A stretch of 64,000 nucleotides of DNA from Anthopleura xanthogrammica. Lineage: Eukaryota > Cnidaria > Anthozoa > Actiniaria > Actiniidae. The stretch spans positions 8,219,763-8,283,762 of the forward strand of contig OZ025223.1 of the NCBI GenBank assembly GCA_964019055.1, read 5' to 3'. The notes beneath the pieces were generated by a model. That model was given only the letters and a program-made list of their open reading frames with translations, did not search any database and was not told the origin of the DNA. This document shows, in pieces, positions 23,001-35,123 of this stretch. Position numbers and translations under genes: made by a program. The first letter of the stretch is position 1. The number at the start of each line of letters is the position of its first letter.

Positions 23001-26000
23001 TTGATACTGTACTTATCTAATGTATTTAACCGAGTGTTGACAGGCTAAGCCACTGTCCTGTGATGTTAGTATTCTTCGTTCTGCGCGACAACGGCCGCGA
23101 TATATGAGTTCAACAGTTGGAAAAAACAATTGATAGCAGGTGAGTGAATTGAAAAATCTGAGTGAGTATCAATTGATAATCAGTAGGTAAATTGAAATCA
23201 ATTATTATCAATCTTATCAATTGCAAATTGATAATCAATTTTTATTAATTAGTTACGTCGGGTACTCGATCCTGCTCTGTTGTTCAATGGGTCTAGCCCA
23301 GTTTGCAGACGTTATTTGTGTCAGTTGCTTATCCCTCAAAAAGCGACCGACGCAAATAACGTCCGCAAAGGAGACTACAATGGGTCAAGTACTATTTACT
23401 TATGATTCACATTTGGTTAAGCCTAATGGTATACGTTCAAGCCCATCATTAGGGACCTTAAGCAACTCGAAATCTAGAACGGGAACGTCATTATCTGAAC
23501 GAGAAAAGACGATATCGTTCTCGCCAGAATGCAATATTCAGGAATTGCACGTCGTTCACGTCTTGAGATCAAGAAGCAACACTGACCTATTTCCAGATCT
23601 TCCTCTATCATTAAATTCAATTCTAAAACCTCGGGTCTCACGTCCCCCTCCTAGATTTCGAGTTGCTTAAGGTCCCTATTATGAGGCCGGGGTTCTTATA
23701 CACCTAGTAGAATCATTAGTGCTAAAGATAATAATAATAATAATTATAATAATGTCTTTATTGGGTCGCTAATGAAGTTTATACTTTTTTTCCAATTAGG
23801 CCCATAAGATAACTGCAAGTATGTCGTTACATGCAAAATAAATGTCCTTCGATTCCAAGAGTTAAAATATAAATGCGATCACAGCAGGCGGTGTCGTCTT
23901 TCTTCTTCGGATCAAATACTAACTATCCTGCTTTTAGCCTACCTCTTCGTATGATATCAACAAAAATCCGAAATTGCGTTGCCAGAAAAAATTCCACCAT
24001 GTATCGGCATTGTCATACGAAGAAAGTTTGTGGGTCAAAATCAATATTAAATCCTGTTTGGCTAGTCTCAATAAGATTATTGTATTGCGAGTGAACTTGG
24101 GTGATAGACGCTGCAACATTCTGTTTTAGTTGTATTTAAGGTTACTGGAGACCTTCAGGGGTATCTTTCGTTTAAAACTCTCTCTACGCAACACTTTCAA
24201 CAAAACCCTATAAAACTATTTATTATATCCACTTTGAAATCACTAGCAAATCCTGTAATCTGATTGGCTCTCAGTAGATTGATTCAAGCACGAATCGCAC
24301 TATTTTGAGTCCGAATCGCATCTTTTTGTCAGCCAATCACAATGCAACACTAGAAAAGGTAACCAATCAGATTACAGGATTGTATGTAATCAGCCAATCA
24401 GATTACAGCAAATAAGGAACATAAAATGTAGCTTTTTTCAAGTTTGACTGGAATTTTTGGTTACAAAAAGAAACAAAATACCGGCTATTTGTGAATAAAT
24501 ACTTTTGTATTTATCACAAATTTAGTGTCTATCTAGTATGATTTCAAAATGGATATAATAAAGTGATAATTGAACTTCGTGTCGTGCAATTTTGGTCTGA
24601 TATCAAACTTGCGATTACAAATCACACTCCCGCTACGCGGTCGTGTGATTTTGTTATCGCGCGTTTGATATCAGACCAAATTGCACTCCACTTAGTTCAA
24701 TTACCATTATATATCGTTTTAAAGCTCATATGATAACGATTACGAAAAAATTTTTTTGAAAGCAATTTATTAAATTGAAACGATGCCGGGGCCTTAAACA
24801 CAAAACGGGTACGTTCCGTAGATGTGAATTAATGGACATGGCGTTAGCGCGTATATCCAAAAGAACTTCACTAGGTGAATTAGCGAAAGATAAACTACAA
24901 AAAGGTGTGAGCGTTTTTTGATTTTTTGATTTGTTTAAAAGATATTAAATATTTAAGTTGGAGTGTTAGCGAAATATTTCCATGTCGGCTGACGTTTTAC
25001 CGCATAAAAGACGGAATAATCAAAATATCAAAAATCGCTCACACCCTTTTGTTTATCCATACTTATTCATACTTTTTGCCAAATTGTATTGAAATTGAAC
25101 AAAACTATATACCCTATTAATTCATTTAAAGATAGGGAAATGTTGTAAAATCGATCTTGGAGATTTTAAGCTCTAAAGATTTGGGCAAGTTTCACACCTC
25201 GTTAAGACATCTGTCAACAGAGAGATACCACCAGCCAACCAAAAACAAGGAACAACGGGACCAACGGAGTGTTGACAAACACTTCGAACTACGCGGGAAA
25301 TCATCTAAACATCGAACACTTCATTTCTCTGGTAAACTTTTAATAAGGACACAAAACGAATGTAGAATTCCCAAAGGTATCAAAAGTATAGCGTATTCAA
25401 AACGAAAAAGAAATCAGAAAGCGCCAGAGTTTCGAAACGTGGTAAGAAACGAATTTCATCACGCGGGAAAATCGAAAGAGTAACCGACTCAAGTATAATA
25501 GGATTAACGAGGATCACGACGCCTTCGGTTTTAATTTATTTTCCCTTCAAATCATGTTTTTTTAAATAACTAACAAACTTTCAAAAATTTCGAAACAATT
25601 TTTGTTCAAAAAGAAAGATTAATATAACAATTTTTAATTAGTGAAATGATTTTTTTTTAGAAACATTTTACCCGCGAAGGTCTCCAGTAACCTTAAGGTG
25701 TTTCCTTCCTGTTTTCAAACAACCGCAGCGAACATTTTTGAGCGGCCGTTAAATAAACTTTCGGTAGTTCGATTATTATGAAATTCATAGAAGATATTCT
25801 GCTTAGATTGAAGTTTATAAAAATGTAAAATTTAAGCAAATTAACGTTAAGATAGCGGCGATAAACAAGAATATTTGAACTCAGCTAAGCCTAAATTCTG
25901 AGCGATTACGACGGTACCTAAAAAAACCAAACCTATTCTGTTAAACTATGGTGTATGGCAAACAAAATATCTAAAAACTAGAAAAATTTATCTGACTGAT

Positions 26001-26331
26001 TTTAAGTAAGTCGTAAAAACATTTTGAATCCGAGATTTTGCGTGCGTATACGCGTATCCATAAGCTGCTTAGTTTGGTTTAAGAATTTTTAAGAACCTTA
26101 CATCTAAGTCACGACAAAATGTTCCTTTAACTTATGATAAGAATACTTGGAAGTTTTAAGGAGTTTCTCCTTTGCCTTTATGAGAAATAAAATTTTAAAG
26201 TTCCAGCTGAATTAATTAGCACTCTCCATTTCGGACATTGATCTTTTTTTTAAAGAATGTTTGAACTAAATTTCAACAGTGTTTTTACCGTTCTTACCTG
26301 CAAGTACGATCAGTATTGCGATTGCTTTCAT
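20036..26331 (-). CDS. 12-Cys secreted protein, gene C (tail lost by frameshift)
   Basis: Exon 1 26298..26331, exon 2 22529..22640, exon 3 21084..21359, exon 4 20036..20282; 222 aa. Exons 1-3 have the family lengths and phases. Exon 4 has an internal duplication of a segment ending NNV(D/G)PTSKVSS. It also lacks one T in the TTTCTTTGG stretch that encodes the hydrophobic tail, so the frame ends early at IIISWL. Genes B and D continue to AAIQAF. The product would therefore be secreted, or the gene is decaying. Intron 1 (3.7 kb) is swollen by mobile elements. Confidence 0.7.
20283..21083. other. Intron 3 of gene C
   Basis: Contains a partial copy of the CACGTG-centred MITE family (about 20375-20415), poly-G runs (20505-20523, 20697-20717, 20895-20910) and a short CTGTCTGT microsatellite. 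No gene seen. Confidence 0.6.
21859..22160. repeat. 38-bp minisatellite in gene C
   Basis: About eight tandem units of the family minisatellite, interrupted at its right end by an unrelated insertion rich in T and G/C runs. Confidence 0.9.
22795..23262. mobile_element. 468-bp MITE, 7-bp TSD
   Basis: Termini CCCGACGTAACTAATTGATA and inverted copy; interior made of AATTGATAAT-type motifs. Exact 7-bp duplications TACTCGA at 22788-22794 and 23263-23269. The paralogous site in gene D (about 29685-29695) is empty. A solo, diverged end is at about 15451-15540. Confidence 0.85.
23310..23377. repeat. Hairpin in gene C intron 1
   Basis: TTTGCAGACGTTATTTGTGTC is answered by the imperfect inverted copy GACGCAAATAACGTCCGCAAA (20-base arms). 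Absent from gene D at the same point, so probably a small insertion. Confidence 0.6.
23450..23678. mobile_element. Short inverted-repeat insertion
   Basis: Termini TAGGGACCTTAAGCAACTCG and inverted copy of about 28 bp. Gene D reads straight through the site (CCCATCACTATGAGG). Target duplication is unclear. Confidence 0.7.
24140..25692. mobile_element. 1.55-kb element flanked by TTAA
   Basis: Inverted termini GGTTACTGGAGACCTTC, flanked on both sides by TTAA (24136-24139, 25693-25696). TTAA targets are typical of piggyBac and Kolobok elements. The interior has several nested inverted repeats (for example GTAATCTGATTGGCT near 24255 and 24365; a TGTGAGCG arm near 24906 and 25035). A 108-codon plus-strand frame at 25157 has no recognisable similarity. 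Confidence 0.75.
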
Positions 26332-26851
26332 CGTGAAATTGCTCTTTTGGTTCAAACACTGATAACAGATCAACGCCTCCAAAGAGTTGCAAGTTCTATT
26401 TAAATCTACCGTGGTTGGCTCATATTTATGGGTGGGAAGGACATTTGCATAATAATAATAAACTTTGTTTAAACACGGTGTCTGAGAAAATGGTGGTACA
26501 GGGGGGGGGGGGGGGGTATCGATCAGGAATCACGGACAATCTTTTTATAAATTCACGAAATACGAATAATTAAGAGCACTAGGACACCCGAAATAGTAAT
26601 ATATAAGGTATTCTTTGTTTATGATTCGATTACAGAGGAATTGTTCTTGTTCGTATTTTTGTTCTCTGGCTTCTATCGTACTTTGTTCCAAATGTCAAAG
26701 TGATTTCTACATAGTTCATTTCTATAGATATTCAGTTTTCCCGAGAGTTTATCATTCTTTTCATTGCATTTTTAGGCGCAGTGCTGATTGATTCCGTCAA
26801 CCTGTCTTGGGATACGAAACGTTTTTCGAAACGCTGGTACAGGCCTACAAG

Positions 26852-26919
26852 ATGTCATACATTGGTCCCCAGTTGCCTTTAACTTGTGAACATGATGGCG
26901 ATGATACACTTAGCAAAAA
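26852..26919 (+). CDS. Candidate mini-exon MSYIG, copy 3
   Basis: Open 68-nt frame MSYIGPQLPLTCEHDGDD followed by TLSKK, GTAAGT donor, divergent from gene C exon 1 at a distance of 520 bp. Confidence 0.4.
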
Positions 26920-27553
26920 GTAAGTATAAAACTTACAAAGTTGTTTAATCTAGGGGGTCCTAGGGTGCCTGTGTGTCTGTGGACCCCACCTCTTTGTAGA
27001 AAAGGAGTGATAAATAATAAAACAATCTGGCTGCAGCGATTAAAGAATAATGGGATTTGATATGTATGAGTCGGGGGGGGGGGGGGGGGGGGGGGGGCTG
27101 AGCAGTGGCGGATCCAGGGTGATTCTATAAGAAAGCGCTGCAGTTTATAAAGCTGTTTCTTTACATTTTTCATTACCGGCTTTATTCTTTTTTCTTTTTC
27201 TTTTTAAATACATAAGCACACCTAAACACTCAAAACCAACATAAACAACAACAAAATCTACCATCAAATCAACAAAAGTTGTTACAAATATATACACATA
27301 TAAATCTGTATGTGACCCTTGCTAAGAAAGAATTCATATTCTAGAAAAGGGGAGGGCTGGAGAAATCAGGGGGTACGTTTATACAGCTAGAAAGGAAAGG
27401 TCAATGCTATTTCCATTTTACCACCAAAGAAGATTGCAAAAGCAATTGGGTATAATCACGATATATATTCCTTTGAAGAAGACGATTGTCTTGTTTTTTC
27501 TTCTTCTGCCAACCATGAAAATTCCTCCAGCCCTGGATAAATGGCATACTTCT

Positions 27554-30500
27554 TTAGAATGCCTGTATAGCAGCTACAACCAAAGAAATGACAATTGCAG
27601 CCTTGGAAACAGCAATACTTGATACTTTACTGGTTGGGTCCACATTTTTGGGGCAGAATGGGTTGTAGTTGTCATATTGATAATTTTCTAACTCGAGGAG
27701 GACCCCTTTGAATTGGCAGTACTTGTCAATCACGTTTCTTAAGCATTTCTTGACTTCGCGGTATTCACTGAAACGAAACAGTTGGAATTTATCAAAATAT
27801 CTTAGCTATTTTAGATGGCAGTTTAGATGTCAGGAACAATACAATCGCTTTAAATGAGAAAGAATTTAATCCATAAGCCACTTCACGTACGGTTTCGTCC
27901 GCCATCTTGAATTTGGGGCAAACGCGACAAAATATATATAAATCTGGATCACTTTGAGTTCCCGTAACTCCGCTCAGTTTTGATAGATTTACAAAATTTA
28001 AACACTTTAATTATCAGCAGGCATGCATACCAGTTGTCGGACTGAAAATAAGAACAATTTAGATGTTTAACTATAGTTTTAAAAGTCATCTTATTTTCAC
28101 AAATTTCAGTTGCATATTCACGTGTGGATCGTTTTATTATGAAAACAAAAATCTTATCTTCTCATATCAAGAGCCATAAATAACAAATTGAATATATTTT
28201 CAAAAAAAGTAAAACTTTGCGGAAAACGGGAAATCAAAGTGATCCAGATTTCTATATATTTTGCCACGTTTGCCCAAATTTCAAGATGGCGGACGAAACC
28301 GTGAAGTGACTTATTTACCAGTGCCCGGTTGTACGAAGGGTGGATAGTGCTATCCGACGGATAAATCTTATCCAGTGGATAAATTCATTGGATAACAGCA
28401 TCAACCTATCCACTGGATAAGGATTTATCTATCGGTTAGCGCTATCCACCCTTCGTACAACCGGGTCCAGAGTAAAGGGATTTTAGTGTTTTGCTCAACC
28501 TCATCCAATAAATGTTTACTAACCTGCATATGTTAGGGTCAGCTCGGTTGGTACTCCACTTCTTTACAAGACTGTCTGCGCAGTCATTGTTTTTGGTCAT
28601 ATATTCTGAGGAAGTGATACTGCAGGGAAGTGTCATGTTCAATGTTGATGTATCTGGATACTGTAGGCCAGCCCTTTTACACATGAGTTCTTCTGTAAGC
28701 TCGGGCTTCAGTGCTTTTCTCATGTATTCAACACTAACAAGTGGGATACATGTCTGGACAGCTACAGCAGAACAGTTGATAAACGTGTCACGATAGACGC
28801 TGTAAAATAGAATGGATAGAGTAGATTCTGTGAGTTTAGAAAGATCACAACACTGAACAAATTTAAAGTAGTTTTTCTCTGCCAGTTCTCTTGTTTTATC
28901 CTCCCTTTCTAAAAGTCAACTAAATTCCGATTTATTTGATGCAGTTTAGTTTATGACTAACTAGGCCTCCCAATGAAATTTTTTACAAGATAGCCAATCA
29001 GCGTGCGACATTTTCACGTGAGGTCACAGTCGTGTCAACAAAAATTTTATTTATATTTGCAACAGAAAGAACCAAAAACATGACAAGTTGAAATAATTGA
29101 GCAAGTTTTCTTGTCAAAATTCGAACCTTTACCTCAGTGATATTGATTTTAGTCTCTTTGCTGGCTAATTATAGGTGGCCACGGTTAGGCGCGTCCCACT
29201 GTAAGGGGGTTGTGGTCACGTGAATTGTTAGTGCATGGGGATGGCCTATTGATTTCTGCTTTTTTTCCTTACCTGCAGTTTCCCTTTGGGTTTTGCTGGA
29301 GGCCTTTTATAAACGTCGTTATGCAGGTACGTATCTTGTTATTGTATGCTTCAAAAGTACAGACGCCAACATTTGGAAGTGCAGCTTGAATAGATAGCAC
29401 AGTACCTTAAACAAACAAACAAACAAACAAACAGAGATTTAATTAAAGTACAAATACTTTTAAAATCAATGAAATAAAATGATAAGTTTGTAGGGTCGCG
29501 GTAAAACGCGGAAACTGAAACGGCGGAAAGCGGAAAGCGGAAATTCGATACATTTCATTATACTCCAATTTCGTACAAGAATCAACATGAATTGAAATTC
29601 AATACATTTTATAATACTCAAATTTTACCGAGACCCACTAATTTTGTATGCAAAGGCGGCACGACAAAGGCTTTTATTAATCCGACATGATCCTGCTCTG
29701 TCCTTCGAAAGGTCTTCGAAAGGTCGTTTATTAGCATTTGGTTGAGCCAAATGGCAAAAGTTCAAGCCCATCACTATGAGGCTGGGGATTTTATACTCCT
29801 AGTAGAATTATCTGTGCTAAAGATGCCTGCAAGTATGACATGTAAAAATAAATGTGCTTCGATCCCAAGAGATAAATTATAAATGCGATTATGCACGGCT
29901 TTTCTTCGGATCAAAATAACTATCCCGCTTTTGGCCTACCGCTCGGCTCGGACGGTAAAAATAACCTCTGCTCGCAGGGTAAAACATAACGCAGAATTTT
30001 CTTCAAACTACTTCTTGAAATGCCGGTTAAAACTACTGAAATTCGTGGTAGAGAAACGAGAAACGATAATCTTTGCGCAGTGTGTTTCGAAAACAAAGAC
30101 CTAGAAAACAAAGACCTAGAATACCAGGTAGAGATCCAAAATACATAATCTTGGATGCAAAAAATCTTAGACACAGGTTAAAACTACTTTTAAAACTACT
30201 TTTAATCCAACCGTACCGTAGTTTGAAACATTAGTTATGCTTGGGATAGCGGATCATTTCAATTTTTGATCTTGAACGAGGAATTTCTAGTAAACGCGAG
30301 TCATCACATCAGCTCACATGTGCTTGGTCAAATGAGGCCTTTCGCAATTTTTGTGGTAATTTTTGAGGCGGTTTTTGAAAACATAATAAATTCTGTCTTC
30401 TACGGCTTCTAAAGAAACATTTGTCCAGGTATTCTTGGTGTCCTGAATAACCGATGAATAAGACTTTACAAGTTAATCCTTTACATCTAGTCTATGACCA

Positions 30501-30817
30501 AAATCGCCTTAAAAATCGCACCTCAAATTGCAGCAAGAATCGCGAGTGTAAACGGGCCGCTTAGGCTTAGTTCAGTCAGTGAATGATGGTAGTGACTATC
30601 GAATCAAATCATCAAAGCGTAGCAGCGCTTTTTAGGGTGTATTCTAGCGATAAATAAGCCTATTATAGTCACATGGGCTATGCTGTACGATTTCAAGGCT
30701 TTCAGCTGAAATCATCACAGGCTAGAGAATCTTCGCTGAAAGATTTGTACTAAATGTCTTAACAGTGTTTTTATCATTCTTACCAGCGAATACGAACAGT
30801 ATTACAATTGCTTTCAT
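27554..30817 (-). CDS. 12-Cys secreted, GPI-anchor-type protein, gene D (complete)
   Basis: Exon 1 30784..30817 (MKAIVILFVFA), exon 2 29273..29384, exon 3 28524..28799, exon 4 27554..27767; 211 aa. All junctions are GT..AG, phases 1, 2, 2. After the signal peptide the mature chain starts near ALPNVGVC and has 12 cysteines (3 or so per exon) with sequons such as NCSAV and LNMT. It ends in the hydrophobic AAIVISLVVAAIQAF. The best preserved copy of the array with gene B. Function unknown; a disulfide-rich surface or secreted protein anchored by GPI is inferred. An alternative is a simple C-terminal transmembrane anchor, less likely because nothing follows the hydrophobic stretch. Confidence 0.8.
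27873..28314. mobile_element. Foldback MITE, second copy of the 7753-8229 family
   Basis: Starts ATAAGCCACTTCACG and ends with the inverted GTGAAGTGACTTAT; arms share TGGATCACTTTGA and CAAGATGGCGGACGAAACC with the first copy. In intron 3 of gene D. Confidence 0.85.
28322..28466. mobile_element. Small MITE, CCCGGTTGTACGAAGGGTGG termini
   Basis: About 145 bp, nearly completely palindromic, with repeated GGATAA motifs. This type is, to my knowledge, frequent in cnidarian genomes. Confidence 0.75.
29385..30783. other. Intron 1 of gene D
   Basis: No gene supported. Carries an (ACAA)n-like run after exon 2, shared with all paralogues, and blocks homologous to intron 1 of genes A-C (29670-30330). 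Confidence 0.55.
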
Positions 30818-31130
30818 CGTAAAATTTTCCTTTGGTTGAAAAACAGGTAACCGACCAACGTCCCCAGCGAGTTGAAAGCTTATAATAAATTTACCGTGTT
30901 TGGCTCATATATATGGGAAGTACATTTGCATACATTAGCATATATTTGTATAAATCATTACAGTCAAAACGGCTCAAGCGTACCCCCTTAGCATCTTTTG
31001 TTTTGTCCTCCAAATGAATTGAGTAGTTAAAAAAAAAAAAATTTAAGTAGTTTGTTGTCACTTGAAAGGGGTCTTTAGACTCCGACGTGCTTTAAGGGGT
31101 CTATAAGTTCAACTGTTTCAGGTTAACCGA

Positions 31131-31290
31131 TAGCCTCCTTTGCAGACGTTCTTAGGGTCGTCACGTCGTCACGCAACGTTTCTCTCCCCACTAACGTCTG
31201 CTTACTTGAGCAGAACATTCCTTTCCAAGAATTGACCAATCAGCATGAACCTTCTAAAATCGAGAAGGTTCATGCTGATTGGTCGTTGGA
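31131..31290. repeat. Remnant of the TAGCCTCC element plus hairpin
   Basis: 31134 onward resembles the terminus of the element at 8991 and the CACGCAACGTTTCTCTCCCC block of the invertible segment. 31236-31288 is a hairpin (GACCAATCAGCATGAACCTT and its inverse). Confidence 0.5.
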
Positions 31291-31387
31291 CGACTTTGAC
31301 CGCAATACTTTCAAACTTCGGTCTTTGTTGACTTATTTATCATGGTTATCTCTTTCTCAAGCCAGTATTAACTGGAGATCCTACAAT

Positions 31388-31393
31388 TTTATT
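31388..31393 (-). promoter_or_regulatory. Candidate polyadenylation signal of MLYCD
   Basis: AATAAA on the minus strand about 295 bp after the stop codon. Position only. Confidence 0.3.
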
Positions 31394-31616
31394 TGAGAAA
31401 ATAAGCGATATATTGAAGTAAGCGCTCCTAACACAAATCTTACAAATATTCAAGTTGTTTGGCGGATATGAAGTGTAAAGAGCACTGAAGTTTTTCCAAA
31501 CGCATTCATCTTCATTGGTGCTAAGGTCACCCTAAGGTCACCCACATAAAAATAAATCTAAGAACAATCCGTCTTGTTTGTCCGTAAATATCTCAGCACA
31601 AAACTCCTACGACGAA

Positions 31617-31687
31617 GAATATCGCTGAAGGTGAAAGATTATCATTCCTATGTTCCAGAAATTTGAGGCGTTCGCCCTCTAACAGAA
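31617..31687 (-). pseudogene. 71-bp copy of an internal decarboxylase exon abutting the stop codon
   Basis: Identical to 32911-32981 of the genuine exon 32904..33004, placed directly downstream of the TAA of the malonyl-CoA decarboxylase gene. Confidence 0.85.
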
Positions 31688-34600
31688 TTATTTCCTCAAC
31701 AAGTCCAGAAACTGCTGCGGAGCTGCAATATGACCGTTAAATAAATACTGCTGGTTATTCCTATCTACGTCTTCAAGAACATATTTATAATTCATCATGA
31801 GTCCAAAGGAGTTTTCTAGACCACGTGGGCTGGTGTTCGCTGACCAGTTGAGCCTCCACATCCAAGCTCCGTTACGGATATGAAAGTTCGCTGAAACGAA
31901 AAGTCGGAAAAAATTGTTAAACTAAAACGACGAATTTGCTGATCGAAGTAAGGGCGCTAACTCACAGATTGAACCCTGAAACACCCTCTGGGCTGATCTA
32001 AGTCAGGGCATGGCTAACTCACAGATCGTTGGATTACTGCTTACCTACTGGGTCCATAGCAAAACCTCTTCTTTTTTCTTCATATAAGTATCTGTTAGAG
32101 TGTTAGAATACATATACTCATTTCAATAAAGTTAGTCAGTAGAATAGTTACAAATATTTCCCCATTTCAGACCACGTGTCTTTCCCTAGAGTATCATTTC
32201 TTTGTTTAACGGTTGTGCATGAGAAGACACATGAATATGGATACAACTCAAACAAAGAATGTTATTCTCAAGAGAATAACACGTGGTCTAAGATGGGAAA
32301 ACATTACCTAATTTTCATTTTATTGCCCCTTCTCCCCCCTAAAAATTTCGCTCTTAAGGCTAAGGTCAAACGGCTCCTGTGATGTTCAACGTTTGACCTC
32401 AGTGTAAAGGCTCAGATACACGGTGCAGCATTCCCTGCAACATTGCTTGCAACATTATGATTATATTACAGTACTATTTCACCAGCCAAATCAGAGAAAA
32501 TCTCGATTTTTCCGCTTAATTTACAAGGATAATACCAATGACATAAAAATAATAAAACAGACGTTCATTTTTTTATATTTTAGTGTGATGTTGCACGCAT
32601 TGTTGCACCGTGTGTCAGAGCCTTAAGTTCCTGTCCTACCTTGCACATAGTCTCATGAGAGGTTCTTTGACACATTCTACTATGCTTTCATCACGGTGCC
32701 AATCTTTTTTTTGTATTAAATCCTATAAAATATACATTTATTAGCATAAAAAGAAAATCGGTTAATATTTTTAACTATTTACTGCTTTCTTATTCTCAAC
32801 TTTGCATAAATACAATAGCTTGTTATTATCCTTCACTGCACATGAAAACTATTGTATTTACGCCCGCCCCAAAATTTGATGCAGAGAGATTGAGAAATTA
32901 TACCTTGAATATCGCTGAAGGTGAAAGATTATCATTCCTATGTTCCAGAAATTTGAGGCGTTCGCCCTCTAACAGAATACTAGATGATGTGCCTTGCTCT
33001 TTGGCTTTAACAAGAGGGGAAAAAAATTCAGTCAGTAGTCGGTCGACAGTGGTCAGTCGGTCAGTCAGTCAGTTAGACAGTTGGTCAGTTGGTCAGTCGG
33101 TCAGTCAGTCGGTCGGTCGGTCGGTCGGTCGGTCGGTCGGTCGGTCGGTCGGTCAGTCGGTCAGTCGGTCAGTCAGTCAGTCGGTCAGTTAGTCAGTCGG
33201 TTGGTCAGTTAGTCGGTCAGTCAGTTAATCAGTCGGTCAGTTAGTCAGTCAGTCAGTGGTCAGTTAGTCAGTCAGTCAGTTAATCAGTCGGTCAGTTAGT
33301 CAGTCAGTCAGTCGGTCAGTCAGTGGTCAGTTAGTCAGTCGGTCGGTCGGTCAGTTAATCAGTCGGTCAGTTAATCAGTCAGTCAGTGGTCAGTTAGTCA
33401 GCCGGTCAGTCAGTTAATCAGTCGGTCAGTTAGTCAGTCGGTCAGTCAGTTAATCAGTCGGTCGGTTAGTCAGTCAGTCAGTGGTCAGTCAGTCAGTCAG
33501 TGGTCAGTCAGTCAGTGGTCAGTTAATCAGTCGGTCGGTCGGTCAGTTGATCGGTCAGTTAGTCAGTCAGTTAATCGGTAAGTCAGTGGTCAGTCAGTGG
33601 TCAGTCAGTGGTCAGTCAGTGGTCAGTCAGTGGTCAGTCAGTGGTCAGTCAGTGGTCAGTCAGTGGTCAGTCAGTGGTCAGTCAGTGGTCAGTCAGTGGT
33701 CAGTCAGTGGTCAGTCAGTGGTCAGTCAGTGGTCAGTCAGTGGTCAGTCAGTGGTCAGTCAGTGGTCAGTCAGTGGTCAGTCAGTGGTCAGTCAGTGGTC
33801 AGTCAGTGGTCAGTCAGTGGTCAGTCAGTGGTCAGTCAGTGGTCAGTCAGTGGTCAGTCAGTGGTCAGTCAGTGGTCAGTCAGTCAGTTAATCAGTCGGT
33901 CGGTCAGTCAGTCAGTCAGTCAGTCGAATTTTAGAAGGAAAGCTTATAAAATTCTCTTTCCTACATCAAGTAGACAAGAAGAATGCTAACCAATCACTAA
34001 CCTTCATTCTCAATACTTTCTTGGACATGAAGCAGAAGCCAGTGACGAAACCCAGGGATGGGTGACAGTGTTGCATACTGGGTAATATTGGGGAACTCGT
34101 GTTGTAGTTCACGGACCACATGCTTGATGAGGAAATTACCGAGATCTACGCCACTCAGACCTTCAAATAAAAATATACATTCCATTAGTTTCTTATTTCT
34201 TCAATGTCTCTCTCAAGGTGGTTGATGTGTCATGTACTCCGCACTTGTTGGTGTGAATAGGACAATAACATGACTTTTGTCGTGCATATTGTTTATTTGT
34301 GGCCCGAGTAGCATGAATTTTGGGCCCGAGCGCAGCGAGGGTGCAAACGATGCTACTCGGGCCACAAATAAACAATATGCACGACAAAAGTCATGTTATT
34401 ATCATTATCATTAATATACAAGACCAAATTATGCAAAGTCTTCAATATCAAAAGTTAGAATTTTAATAAAACATTTTCATTCAAAAATAAAGTTTTTATA
34501 CATACAAAACATCAAACGCACGCGCTTTGAAATGGTTTCCTTAAGATCTGATTGGCTGACAGCAGTCGTAAGACATTCTCTCAACCAATCAGATTGATAA

Positions 34601-35067
34601 TGGGGCTTACGAGATACCAACCTTTTTGGGTCGAAGAGATTGAATAAAAAACTGCTGTTGTTCTGTTTTCCAACTCGTATTCACAGTCATCTATATCTAC
34701 TTCTGGTTCACTAAGAATAACCTGCAAGAGAAGCGATACAAGACCAGACCAGTTACAAGGAAAAATACTGGAGCAAATACAAATCCAATATCGCGAAGAA
34801 AATTTATCTAGTGCAACATCCCCTGTCGGTGAGCCCCCCCCCCCCCCCCCCCCCCGCAATTTTTGATCACCTACCTGTATGTTATCGGGTATTTCGTACT
34901 CTAGCGCAGTATGTAACACTACGATTGGCTCCCGCGGCATTGATCGATGGGTATAGATGTAGACTCGTCTGTCAGGTGCTAGACGTCTTTTGAGGTCATC
35001 CCAGCCCTGGATCGTGTGCACAGCTTCATACCTGATAATCTAGAAGTGATACAAGGATGATTACGGA

Positions 35068-35123
<56 letters not shown>

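Noticed and set aside
23221..23670. 149-codon plus-strand frame
   Set aside because: It crosses a MITE terminus, a hairpin and a second inverted-repeat insertion; no family resemblance.
25157..25483. 108-codon frame within the TTAA-flanked element
   Set aside because: Starts without ATG, has no recognisable motif, and the surrounding inverted repeats suggest non-coding filler; kept only as a remark in the element entry.
33481..33989. Three overlapping long frames rich in [10 protein letters not shown]
   Set aside because: Product of the 11-bp minisatellite, which is open in all three frames.
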